This document shows positions 26,898 through 35,257 of a DNA stretch of 64,000 bases, one piece after another. The position numbers were made by a program, and so were the translations under genes. The first letter of the stretch is position 1. Every line of letters begins with the position of its first letter. Origin of the DNA: Eubacteriales bacterium (GTDB taxonomy: Bacteria; Bacillota; Clostridia; Christensenellales; CAG-138); the NCBI GenBank assembly GCA_021373115.1, contig JAJFTI010000020.1:62001-126000 (forward strand), read 5' to 3'. Under the pieces are notes generated by a model. The model was not told the DNA's origin, made no database searches, and worked only from the letters and a program-made list of their open reading frames with translations.

Positions 26898-28724
26898 ATG
26901 GAACGGAACAGTACATTGGATCAAACGGTTTTAAACCGAATCTTGGCCCGCGTGGAGAAGCCCGCGCGCTATATCGGCGGAGAATGGAACAGCATCGTAA
27001 AAGAACGCGCGGACGTGCGCTTTGCGCTTCTGTTTCCGGATGTATACGAAATCGGCATGTCGCATCTCGGCTCGCGGATTCTCTATCACATTCTAAACGA
27101 AGAGGACGGCGTTGCCTGCGAGCGCGCGTTTGCGCCCTGGCCGGATCTGGAGCAGGTTTTACGGGAGGAACACGTACCGCTCTTTTCACTCGAAACGAAA
27201 CGACCGCTGGGCGAGTTCGATATTCTCGGCTTTTCGCTGCTCTACGAAATGTGCTATACCAACATTTTACAAATGCTGGATCTTTCCGGCGTTGAGCTGC
27301 TGGCCAAGAACCGGCGGGAGAGCGATCCGCTGGTCATTTGCGGCGGACCCTGCGTTTGCAACCCGGCGCCCATTGCGCCGTTTATGGACGCGGTGCTGGT
27401 TGGCGACGGTGAGGAGATCGTACTCGATCTGGTAAACGCTGTGCGCCGCGCTAAGGCGGAGGGAAAGAGTAAAACCGATCTGCTGCGCGAGCTGGCGCAG
27501 ATTCCCGGCATCGAGGTGCCCGCGCGAAAAACGCCGGAAACAAAGGTTGTCCGGCGGATCGTGCGCGATCTCGACAAAACGCCGTTTACGGGCAAACCCA
27601 TCGTACCGTATTTGAACATTGTACACGACCGCGCCGCGCTCGAGGTCATGCGCGGCTGCACGCGCGGCTGCCGCTTTTGCCAGGCGGGGTACATCTACCG
27701 CCCGATTCGGGAGCGTAAGAGCGGCACCGTCATGGAGCTTGCTCGCGAGCAAATCGACTGCACGGGCTATGACGAGGTTTCTTTATTGAGCCTCAGCACG
27801 GGCGATTATTCCGAGGTGCACAAACTCGTTCCGCAAATCATCCGCGAAATGGAGGCGGGCAAGGTTTCCGTTTCCTTGCCGTCCCTTCGCGTGGACAGCG
27901 AACTGGCCGGCGACTTAAAAGTGATGCAGACCGTACGTAAGGCGGGGCTGACCTTTGCGCCGGAAGCAGGGACGCAGCGCCTGCGCGACGTAATCAATAA
28001 AAACGTAACGGAGGAGGATATCCTCCGCGCTTCGAAGGATGCGTTTTGCGCGGGCTGGAACGGCGTGAAACTTTATTTCATGATCGGGCTGCCAACCGAG
28101 ACGGACGAGGACATTCTGGGCATTGCCGTGCTGGCGCGCAAGATCAGCGAACAGTTCTACCAGCTCCCAAAGGAGCAGCGCGGAAAGGGCCTTCGTCTGA
28201 ACGTCAGCGTTTCCACGTTTGTTCCCAAGCCGTTTACGGCGTTTCAGTGGTGCGGACAGGTTTCACCGGACGAAATCCGCCGCAGGCAGGAGCTCCTACG
28301 CGGCGCGATCAAGGGCGTCCGCGGTGCGGAGCTGAACTGCCACTACTCGCTGCTTTCCGTGCTGGAAGCCGCGTTTTCGCGCGGAGACGAAAAACTGGCG
28401 GACGTGCTGCTGCGGGCTTATGAACTTGGGTGCCGGTTCGACGCATGGACGGAGCAGTTCCAGCCAAAAGCCTGGGCGCAGGCGTTTGCGGACTGCGGCC
28501 TTTCCGAGCAGGACTACGCGCAGCGGGAATACGCGCTTGACGATCCGCTGCCCTGGGACTTTGTGGATATGCTCGTGACCAAGGATTATCTGAAACGGGA
28601 ATATTTGCGCGCGCTTTCCGGTGAAACCACGCCGGATTGCAGGGAGCGCTGCAACGGCTGCTTTGGCGCAAGATATGAAACCGATTGCCGCATGCAGGAG
28701 CGCGCTGCCGGAGGCGGGATATGA
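26898..28724 (+). CDS. TIGR03960-family B12-binding radical SAM protein
   Basis: 608-aa cytoplasmic Fe-S enzyme. The N-terminal region resembles a B12-binding domain (FALLFPDVYEIGMSHLGSRILY). The radical SAM core has the CX3CX2C cluster ligands C254, C258 and C261 in MRGCTRGCRFCQAGYIYRP. The C-terminus carries more Cys (CRERCNGCFG), perhaps a second cluster. It overlaps the DUF2344 gene by ATGA; the two are almost always adjacent, and together with rng and rplU suggest an RNA- or ribosome-linked modification. The reaction is not known to me. Confidence 0.93.
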   Translation: MERNSTLDQTVLNRILARVEKPARYIGGEWNSIVKERADVRFALLFPDVYEIGMSHLGSRILYHILNEEDGVACERAFAPWPDLEQVLREEHVPLFSLETKRPLGEFDILGFSLLYEMCYTNILQMLDLSGVELLAKNRRESDPLVICGGPCVCNPAPIAPFMDAVLVGDGEEIVLDLVNAVRRAKAEGKSKTDLLRELAQIPGIEVPARKTPETKVVRRIVRDLDKTPFTGKPIVPYLNIVHDRAALEVMRGCTRGCRFCQAGYIYRPIRERKSGTVMELAREQIDCTGYDEVSLLSLSTGDYSEVHKLVPQIIREMEAGKVSVSLPSLRVDSELAGDLKVMQTVRKAGLTFAPEAGTQRLRDVINKNVTEEDILRASKDAFCAGWNGVKLYFMIGLPTETDEDILGIAVLARKISEQFYQLPKEQRGKGLRLNVSVSTFVPKPFTAFQWCGQVSPDEIRRRQELLRGAIKGVRGAELNCHYSLLSVLEAAFSRGDEKLADVLLRAYELGCRFDAWTEQFQPKAWAQAFADCGLSEQDYAQREYALDDPLPWDFVDMLVTKDYLKREYLRALSGETTPDCRERCNGCFGARYETDCRMQERAAGGGI

Positions 28725-29404
28725 AGCTGATTGCCGCTTATCAAAAAGGGCGCGAACTGAGCCTGATCTCGCATCTTGATATCCAGCGGACGCTTCAGCG
28801 CGCGTTCCGCCGCGCAGGGCTACCGCTGCTGTATTCCAACGGGTTTAATCCGCATCCCCAGTTTTCATTTGCCACCGCCGCGGCAACGGGCATGAGCAGC
28901 GAATACGAATGGTTTGAGGTGCAGCTTTCCGAACCGGTCTTGCCGGAGGAGTTCCTTCGCCGCGCGAACGCGGCCATGCCGGCCGGGTTTTCCGTTTCGG
29001 ATGCGTTCGAACCGCCGGAAGGATTTGGCTCGCTCTCGGCGAAGCTCCGCGCAGCGGAATACCTCGTTTCACTCTCGTTCTTCGAACCGGTTTCGGAAGA
29101 AAAGCTGAATCGAACGCTCGAAGCGATGCTTTCGGGCGAAATAGTCATACAAAAACGGACGAAGGGCGGCATACGCCCCGTAGACATGCGTCCGTATATC
29201 CTGCGGGTCTCCGTAGAGCAGGTCGAGGGCGAAACGGTTGCCCTCCGCGTTCTCGGTAAACTGCAAGCCGATGGCGGGCTGCGGGTCGATGCTTTCATCG
29301 ACGCGCTGCTCGAACGTTTGGATGCGCATGCGTCGTACGCACTCCATCGTACGCGTATGTATTTTGCCGAAGATGGCCTGTTGCCGCGTTTGCCTGCGGA
29401 ATAG
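28721..29404 (+). CDS. DUF2344 / TIGR03936 radical SAM-associated protein
   Basis: 227-aa partner of the upstream radical SAM protein; in some bacteria the two are fused. It starts MKLIAAYQKGRELSLISHLDIQRTLQR, with GFNPHPQFSFATAAATG near residue 45, the conserved segment of the family. I chose ATG 28721 because it overlaps the preceding stop (ATGA) and SD GGAGG lies upstream. It is followed 15 bp later by rng. Function unknown beyond its association. Confidence 0.9.
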   Translation: MKLIAAYQKGRELSLISHLDIQRTLQRAFRRAGLPLLYSNGFNPHPQFSFATAAATGMSSEYEWFEVQLSEPVLPEEFLRRANAAMPAGFSVSDAFEPPEGFGSLSAKLRAAEYLVSLSFFEPVSEEKLNRTLEAMLSGEIVIQKRTKGGIRPVDMRPYILRVSVEQVEGETVALRVLGKLQADGGLRVDAFIDALLERLDAHASYALHRTRMYFAEDGLLPRLPAE

Positions 29405-29419
29405 GAAAGAGAAGGGAAT

Positions 29420-30931
29420 ATGAATAAGGAAATTCTGGTTGACGCAAGCGGTGTGGCAACCCGCGTTGCGGTTGTCGAGGACGGTTCTCCCGTGGAGCTC
29501 TATGTGGAACAGGAGGGAACGGAGCGACTCGTCGGCAATATTTACAACGGCAAAGTGCAGAATGTTCTGCCCGGCATGCAGGCCGCGTTTGTCGATATCG
29601 GCCTGGAGCGGAACGCGTTTCTCTATGCGGGAGACATCGTCCTTTCGGACGATCCGGACGACGAGATCGAGCAGGTGCCGGAGTCCAAGAACATACGCGA
29701 CCTGCTAAAACCCGGTCAAACCATCATGGTACAGGTCGCAAAGGATCCGGTCGGAACCAAAGGCGCAAGGGTCACCACGCATATCACGCTTGCGGGACGG
29801 ACGCTCGTGCTGATGCCGACTATGGACTATGTGGGCGTATCCCGCCGTATCGACAAGGACGAGGAACGCCAGCGCCTTCGTAAAATTCTGTCCGAGATCA
29901 AGCCGAAGGGCATGGGAGTGATCGTGCGCACCGCGTCCGCAGGCAAAACGAAGCAGGACTTTTCGGAAGATCTGGATGGGATTGTGAACCTCTACGCGGA
30001 AATCGAAAGACGCGCCGCAAACAAGAAAGCGCCTGCGCTGCTGCACGCCGAGCAGTCGCTGCTGTTCCGGACGATCCGCGATTTTTTGATGAAGGATATC
30101 GACCGTGTGTTCGTAAACGACACGGAAGCTTACGAGAAACTCCGTGAAATCGCGGACGTAATGGCGCCAAAGCTCAAACCGCGCATTCTGCTCAAGGAGA
30201 GCGAAGCGCTCTTCGACCGTTACGATACGGAGAGCAAGATCGAAAAAGCGCTCGCGCGGAAAGTATGGCTCAAGAGCGGCGGTTACGTGATCATCGACCG
30301 TACCGAGGCGCTGACCTCCATCGACGTGAATTCCGGCAAGTTCGTTGGCAAGGACGACCTGGAGAAGACGATCACGGCGGTCAACTGCGAAGCGGCAAAG
30401 GAGATTGCAAAACAGCTTCGCCTGCGGGACATCGGCGGCATTATCATCATCGACTTCATCGATATGGAGAAGGAAGCCAACCGGACGCTCGTGCTCAACA
30501 CGCTCAAGAATTCACTGCGGGACGACCATACGCGCTCGCATGTCTTCGGCTTTACGCATTTGGGTCTCGTTGAGATGACGCGGAAAAAGACCGGAAAGAG
30601 CATCTCCGACACGCTGCAGCAGATCTGCCCGTATTGCAACGGGGATGCGAAGGTGCTCGCGCCGGAAACGATGATCAGCCGGATTCGTAAACAGACCGTG
30701 CAGGTAATCAAGGGCAGCAACAACAAACGGATGCTCATTGAGGCACATCCGGACGTGGTTTCCGCGCTGGAGCAGGCGGAAAAGAAGCATGGCTGCGTTT
30801 TTCCGGCCGAGGAGGGCGGAACCTATTTTGTCCGGCCGAATCCCGCGATTCACATTGAAAAATTCACGGTGCGTCCCCTCGCGGAGAAAAAAGTCGCCGA
30901 GGCGAAACGGGATTGCAAAACGATTCGATAG
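29420..30931 (+). CDS. rng: Ribonuclease G (Rne/Rng family)
   Basis: Endoribonuclease of rRNA maturation and mRNA turnover. 503 aa. The N-terminal S1-like RNA-binding region (VGNIYNGKVQNVLPGMQAAFVDIGLERNAFLY) is followed by the RNase H-like/DNase I-like catalytic core. IDVNSGKFVG and GGIIIIDFIDM supply the metal-binding aspartates, and CPYCNG resembles the Zn-link of RNase E/G. SD AGAGAAGGG precedes ATG 29420. It is upstream of the rplU-prp-rpmA operon, a conserved order in Firmicutes; a promoter and leader separate them. Confidence 0.95.
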   Translation: MNKEILVDASGVATRVAVVEDGSPVELYVEQEGTERLVGNIYNGKVQNVLPGMQAAFVDIGLERNAFLYAGDIVLSDDPDDEIEQVPESKNIRDLLKPGQTIMVQVAKDPVGTKGARVTTHITLAGRTLVLMPTMDYVGVSRRIDKDEERQRLRKILSEIKPKGMGVIVRTASAGKTKQDFSEDLDGIVNLYAEIERRAANKKAPALLHAEQSLLFRTIRDFLMKDIDRVFVNDTEAYEKLREIADVMAPKLKPRILLKESEALFDRYDTESKIEKALARKVWLKSGGYVIIDRTEALTSIDVNSGKFVGKDDLEKTITAVNCEAAKEIAKQLRLRDIGGIIIIDFIDMEKEANRTLVLNTLKNSLRDDHTRSHVFGFTHLGLVEMTRKKTGKSISDTLQQICPYCNGDAKVLAPETMISRIRKQTVQVIKGSNNKRMLIEAHPDVVSALEQAEKKHGCVFPAEEGGTYFVRPNPAIHIEKFTVRPLAEKKVAEAKRDCKTIR

Positions 30932-30964
30932 TGCGAATAACCCTGTAAATCCGGGAGGATTTCA

Positions 30965-30993
30965 TTGACACAGGAATCGGTCTGTGGTATTAT
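30965..30993 (+). promoter_or_regulatory. Promoter of the rplU-prp-rpmA operon
   Basis: Perfect -35 TTGACA (30965-30970), a 17-base spacer and -10 TATTAT (30988-30993), starting 33 bases after the rng stop. Confidence 0.85.
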
Positions 30994-30996
30994 TTT

Positions 30997-31083
30997 GCGG
31001 TGAGCCGCTCCGGGACGGTTGAAGTGCGCGGAAACTTCTGCGCCACCGTGATTGGGCGAGTCTGGTATGAGGAGGTGCAGTTA
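30997..31083 (+). promoter_or_regulatory. Candidate L21 leader RNA
   Basis: The roughly 85-base untranslated leader between the promoter and rplU is G+C-rich and foldable. GCGG-TGAG-CCGC (30997-31008) forms a hairpin, and GAAGT/ACTTC or GTGCGC/GCGC-AC pairings follow. Its position and length match the autoregulatory L21 leader of Firmicutes. I cannot test the consensus here. Confidence 0.55.
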
Positions 31084-31085
31084 TC

Positions 31086-31391
31086 GTGTATGCAATCATT
31101 CAAACCGGTGGGAAACAATACAAGGTAGAGGTTGGCAGCCAGATTCTGGTGGAAAAGCTCGAAGCCGATGTGAACGCCGAAGTCGATTTTGAAACATTGC
31201 TGGTTGCGGATGACAGCGGCGTTAAGGTGGGCAAGCCCATTTTAAGCGGAGTGGTCGTTCGCGGCAAAGTGCTGGAACACGGCAAGGGCAAAAAGGTTGT
31301 CGTATTCAAGTATAAGCCGAAGAAAGACACGCGCACAAAGCGCGGCCATCGTCAGCCATATACCAAGGTCGAGATTCTGGCGATCGGGTAA
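31086..31391 (+). CDS. rplU: 50S ribosomal protein L21
   Basis: 101 aa, the standard length. YAIIQTGGKQYKVEVGSQILVEKL opens the protein and KYKPKKDTRTKRGHRQPYTKVEI closes it, both hallmark L21 segments. The start codon is GTG 31086, preceded by SD GGAGG. First gene of the L21-Prp-L27 operon. Confidence 0.98.
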   Translation: MYAIIQTGGKQYKVEVGSQILVEKLEADVNAEVDFETLLVADDSGVKVGKPILSGVVVRGKVLEHGKGKKVVVFKYKPKKDTRTKRGHRQPYTKVEILAIG

Positions 31392-31396
31392 GGGCA

Positions 31397-31741
31397 ATGG
31401 TAACGGTAACGATGCTTCGCAGGCAGGGACGAACGGTAGGTTTTACATCCGCCGGTCATGCGAACTGCGGCGAGGCGGGTGAGGACATCGTCTGCAGCGC
31501 GATCTCCGCGCTGACGCAGACCTGCTACCTCGGACTGGTTCGGGTCGTCGGATTGAAGGAGGGCGAACAGGTTGCCGTCTCCATCGACGAAACAGAAGGA
31601 ATGACCTGCGTTCTCGCGGGCGATACGCGCGGGGAGCAGTTGGAAAAGGCCGAGCTTCTATTTTCAACGATGGAAGCGGGGCTGTCCTCCATTCAGGAGG
31701 AGTATCGCAAAGCACTCAAAATCCGACACAGGGAGGTGTAA
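31397..31741 (+). CDS. prp: Ribosomal-processing cysteine protease Prp
   Basis: 114-aa protease that removes the N-terminal extension of L27 in Firmicutes and relatives. Catalytic His21 lies in [20 protein letters not shown] and catalytic Cys33 in the same segment (GHA...DIVCSAxS). It sits in its invariant place between rplU and rpmA, 5 bp from each neighbour. Its substrate site is visible in the next gene. Confidence 0.95.
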   Translation: MVTVTMLRRQGRTVGFTSAGHANCGEAGEDIVCSAISALTQTCYLGLVRVVGLKEGEQVAVSIDETEGMTCVLAGDTRGEQLEKAELLFSTMEAGLSSIQEEYRKALKIRHREV

Positions 31742-31745
31742 CGAT

Positions 31746-32036
31746 ATGTTCAAGATGAATCTGCAGCTGTTTGCGCATAAGAAAGGCGTCGGTTCGTCCC
31801 GCAACGGCCGCGACAGCGCGTCCCAGCGCCTCGGCCTCAAGCGTGCGGACGGTCAGTTCGTACTCGCGGGCAACATTCTTGTTCGCCAGCGCGGAACGCA
31901 CATGCATCCCGGCGTCAACGTTGGCATTGGCAAGGACGATACGCTCTTTGCGAAAGTAGACGGCGTAGTTCGCTTCGAAACCAAGCACTTTGGCAAGAAG
32001 CAAGTCAGCGTTTACGAGGTCGCCGCAGGCGAGTAA
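31746..32036 (+). CDS. rpmA: 50S ribosomal protein L27 with Prp-cleavable leader
   Basis: 96 aa. The N-terminus [24 protein letters not shown] carries the short leader that Prp cuts, expected between A10 and H11. This exposes the tail that reaches the peptidyl-transferase centre. The rest ([23 protein letters not shown] and [18 protein letters not shown] segment) is standard L27. SD GGAGGTG precedes ATG 31746. Confidence 0.98.
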   Translation: MFKMNLQLFAHKKGVGSSRNGRDSASQRLGLKRADGQFVLAGNILVRQRGTHMHPGVNVGIGKDDTLFAKVDGVVRFETKHFGKKQVSVYEVAAGE

Positions 32037-32053
32037 AGTTGCTTTTTGAAAGA

Positions 32054-32081
32054 AGCGGACGATGTTCTCGTCCGCTCTTTT
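32054..32081 (+). terminator. Terminator of the rplU operon
   Basis: AGCGGACGA (32054-32062) and TCGTCCGCT (32068-32076) pair perfectly around TGTTC, followed by CTTTTC. Confidence 0.88.
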
Positions 32082-32112
32082 CATGTTTGGGAACAAAGAA
32101 ACGGGGAGTAAA

Positions 32113-33129
32113 ATGGAAGCAGAACAATTCAAACTTCTGCGGCTTCAGAGCCAGCATCTGCTCGCTCCGGCGCCTGCGGAGCGCGTCGTATCCGGCTTAA
32201 TCGGGCTGCAGGCGCAGTATGGCGCAAACGCGCTGCACGCGCTGAACATCCGCTCGAACGATGCTCCGGCGTTTTCGCGTTATGTAAAAACCTGGACCCT
32301 GCGCGGAACGCTGCATCTACATGCAATCTGCGATTTGCCGACCGTCCTGTACCGCGGCAGCGAAACGAACTTCGGGCAGATGGCGTTTGAGCACGAAAGC
32401 ATGGACGCAAGGCGGAGCGAACTTTTCCGCTCCCTGGTTCTGGAAGCGCTCTCGGATGGCGATAAAACGCGGGATGAACTCAAGGCTGCCTGTGAGCGCG
32501 AAGGTATGAGCGAACAGGAAGCGCAGATCATTCTGCACCCCTGGGGCGGGCTGTTCCGCGCTATGGCGGAGAAGGGCGAAATCGCCTATACGGCAACCGG
32601 CAACCGCGTTTTCACGCGGCTGGCTCCATTTGAACCGCGCGAAAAGGTGCCCGCGCTGCAGGAACTGATGTATCGCTACGTAGAGCATTACGGACCCGTT
32701 TCCCTGCGCGACGCGCAGACGTTTTTCGGTATTCCGCAAAAGACGCTCGCGCCGTATCTGGAGCACTGCGCGCGCGATTCGTTTTCCTTCCGGGAGCAGA
32801 CGTACTATACAGCGGGACAGACGCTGCCGGAAGATGCCATAATGCCGCAGGTACTGTTTCTCGCGGGGTTTGATCCAATGCTGATGGGCTATCGAAAAGC
32901 GGAAAATCCGATTCTTTTAAAGAACACGATCAAGAGCATCTACAACAATACCGGAATCGTATTTCCGGCGGTGCTGATTGAAGGCACGGTCGGCGCGGTT
33001 TGGAAGCGCGCGGGGGAGAAACTCGAAATTCAGCCGCTCGTAAAAATCGGCAAACGATATCGCTCCTTGATTGAACGCAAAGCCGTGGACAACTTCGGCA
33101 GGGTTGCGGTACAATGGGTGGGAATGTAG
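32113..33129 (+). CDS. Winged-helix DNA-binding (HTH_42/YcaQ-like) protein
   Basis: 338 aa, start ATG 32113 with SD GGGGAG; the earlier in-frame start at 32062 lies inside the rpmA terminator and is rejected. The N-terminal segment SQHLLAPAPAERVVSGLIGLQAQYGANALHALNIRS and TWTLRGTLHLHAICDLP are typical of the winged-helix PF06224 family. Some members (YcaQ, AlkX) act on damaged or cross-linked DNA; others are uncharacterised. Here I see no feature that decides. It is monocistronic, between a terminator and the GH13 gene. Confidence 0.82.
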   Translation: MEAEQFKLLRLQSQHLLAPAPAERVVSGLIGLQAQYGANALHALNIRSNDAPAFSRYVKTWTLRGTLHLHAICDLPTVLYRGSETNFGQMAFEHESMDARRSELFRSLVLEALSDGDKTRDELKAACEREGMSEQEAQIILHPWGGLFRAMAEKGEIAYTATGNRVFTRLAPFEPREKVPALQELMYRYVEHYGPVSLRDAQTFFGIPQKTLAPYLEHCARDSFSFREQTYYTAGQTLPEDAIMPQVLFLAGFDPMLMGYRKAENPILLKNTIKSIYNNTGIVFPAVLIEGTVGAVWKRAGEKLEIQPLVKIGKRYRSLIERKAVDNFGRVAVQWVGM

Positions 33130-33195
33130 CGAGTAAACGGCGCGAAGGATTCGTGCCGCCGCTTGACGGATCGAGTGTACGGAGGAAACGACCGA

Positions 33196-35097
33196 ATGAT
33201 CACAAGAGAGACCAGAGTTGGCGATCTAATGAAAAACCCCATTGCAAGAGACGTTCTTGCACAGATGGTTCAATACGCGGGAATCAAGGAATCGGCGCTG
33301 ATCAATCCCCTCACGAAAGGGCTCAAACTTTCCGCAATTCCGAAATTCGCAGGCAAGTCCGTTCCCGACATCGATAGTATTTTAAATACAATGATCGACC
33401 TGTTCAATCAGGAAGAGGGGACAAAACCACTCCAGCCCTCAAACACCGCCTATTGGTGGAAGGAAGCGGTCGTATATCAAATCTATCCGCGCTCGTTCAA
33501 GGATGGCAATCAGGATGGAATCGGCGATCTGCGCGGTATCATAGAAAAGTTGGATTATCTGAACAATCTCGGCGTAACCGCGCTCTGGCTCTCGCCGATT
33601 TTTGATTCCCCGAACGACGATAACGGGTACGACGTTCGCGATTACCGCGCCATTATGTCCGAGTTCGGTACCATGGCGGATGTGGAAGAGCTGATACGCG
33701 AACTGCACAAGCGGGATATGCGGATTATTCTGGATATCGTCGTCAACCACACGTCGGACGAGCATGAGTGGTTTATCGACTCCGTGAAGAACCCGCAGGG
33801 CAAGCACGGCGATTATTATATCTGGCGCAGAGGCAAGGGCGTATTGCCGCCAAACAACTGGGCGAGCTTTTTCTCCGGTCCCGCCTGGGAAAAGGTGGAT
33901 GAGAGGGACGAATATTACCTGCACCTCTTTTCCCGAAAACAGCCCGACCTGAACTGGGAGAATCCCGCCGTGCGGGACGACGTCTGCGGTCTTATTGACT
34001 TCTGGCGGGAAAAGGGCGTAGACGGGTTCCGGCTTGATGTCATCAACTACATCAGCAAAACCTCGCTGGAAGACGGCAGCGAAGTTCTCGGCAAGCTGCT
34101 CCAGTTTACTGGAATCGAGCACTACTTCTATGGAAAACGGCTGCACGAATACCTGCGCGAGCTGAGAGTGCGCGCGTTTAAAGACGCGTTTACGGTTGGC
34201 GAAACGCCCGGCACCGGCCTGGAGATGAACAAATTACTGACGGCGGACGAACGCGGAGAACTCAACACCGTATTCAGCTTCGACCATCTTGAAAATCTTG
34301 GAAAAAACAGGTTCGATTCCTATCGTTACAACCTCAATCATCTAAAGCGCTGCTTCATCAAGCTGGAAGGGGCGTATGCGGACTATGCCTGGCCGAGTAT
34401 CTTTGTGGAAAATCATGACAACCCGCGCATGGTTTCCAAGGTTGATCCGCGCGAGGAATACCGGGACTTTATCGCAAAGCTGCTGGCCGTTGTGCTGCTG
34501 ACCGCGCGGGGCACGGTGTTTCTCTATCAGGGGCAGGAACTGGGCATGGCGAATATCGATTTTCAGAGTCTATCCGAACTGCGTGATATTGAGAGCCTGA
34601 ATAAATACGAGAGCCTGATCGAATCCGGCGCTTCGCCGGAGGCAGCCTGGAAGACCGTACTTTGCGGTACGCGCGACCATGCTCGCACACCTATGCAGTG
34701 GACAAACGGAGTCTACGGCGGTTTTTCCGAGCACGAACCCTGGATTCGCATGGGGGATACGGAGCTTTGCAACGCCGCGGCGCAGATGCAGGATGAAACG
34801 TCCGCCTGGCGGGCGTATCAGTCGCTGATTTCGCTCCGGAAAGCGCATCCGGCGCTTGTTTACGGGCGGTTCATCCCGGTGGAAGCCGGTAAGGATGACG
34901 TATTCTGCTATTTCAGGGATGACGGAAACGAGCGTTTCTATATCGAAATCAACCTCTGCGCGCGCAATATCAGCCAGCCGCGCGTGAAGGAGAAGATGGA
35001 ATTGCTGTATTCCAACTATATGGCACAGGGCGACGGACTGCAGCCTTATGAAGCGAATGTCTATCGAATTGGCGCGCCGGTCTTTCCGACGGTATAA
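33196..35097 (+). CDS. GH13 alpha-glucosidase with extra N-terminal region
   Basis: 633-aa cytoplasmic glycoside hydrolase of the oligo-1,6-glucosidase/alpha-glucosidase type. The barrel begins WWKEAVVYQIYPRSFKDGNQDGIGDLRGI at about residue 90. Catalytic residues are the nucleophile Asp in GFRLDVINYIS, the acid/base Glu in TVGETPGTG and the third Asp in VENHDNPR. The first about 75 residues (MITRETRVGDLMKNPIARDVLAQM ...) are not part of GH13 and form a separate helical region. ATG 33196 has SD GGAGG, so the extension is translated. Trehalose-6-phosphate or isomaltose are possible substrates; not resolved. Confidence 0.92.
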   Translation: MITRETRVGDLMKNPIARDVLAQMVQYAGIKESALINPLTKGLKLSAIPKFAGKSVPDIDSILNTMIDLFNQEEGTKPLQPSNTAYWWKEAVVYQIYPRSFKDGNQDGIGDLRGIIEKLDYLNNLGVTALWLSPIFDSPNDDNGYDVRDYRAIMSEFGTMADVEELIRELHKRDMRIILDIVVNHTSDEHEWFIDSVKNPQGKHGDYYIWRRGKGVLPPNNWASFFSGPAWEKVDERDEYYLHLFSRKQPDLNWENPAVRDDVCGLIDFWREKGVDGFRLDVINYISKTSLEDGSEVLGKLLQFTGIEHYFYGKRLHEYLRELRVRAFKDAFTVGETPGTGLEMNKLLTADERGELNTVFSFDHLENLGKNRFDSYRYNLNHLKRCFIKLEGAYADYAWPSIFVENHDNPRMVSKVDPREEYRDFIAKLLAVVLLTARGTVFLYQGQELGMANIDFQSLSELRDIESLNKYESLIESGASPEAAWKTVLCGTRDHARTPMQWTNGVYGGFSEHEPWIRMGDTELCNAAAQMQDETSAWRAYQSLISLRKAHPALVYGRFIPVEAGKDDVFCYFRDDGNERFYIEINLCARNISQPRVKEKMELLYSNYMAQGDGLQPYEANVYRIGAPVFPTV

Positions 35098-35160
35098 GCC
35101 GGGGATCATTGCAAAGCGTATCTTGACGGTTTGCTTTCGGGGCAATGTAACGTTTTCGTG

Positions 35161-35198
35161 AATTGGGCGGGGGGATGGTTGTCTTCCCGCTCAATTTT
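35161..35198 (+). terminator. Terminator after the GH13 gene
   Basis: AATTGGGCGGG (35161-35171) pairs with CCCGCTCAATT (35186-35196), one G-U, followed by TTC. The remaining gap to the next gene (35199-35257) holds SD GAGGAG and no clear promoter. Confidence 0.65.
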
Positions 35199-35257
35199 CA
35201 TTACACTCAATTGGTGTGGGGACGCCGCGCGAACCAAGTGCTTGACGAGGAGAATAC

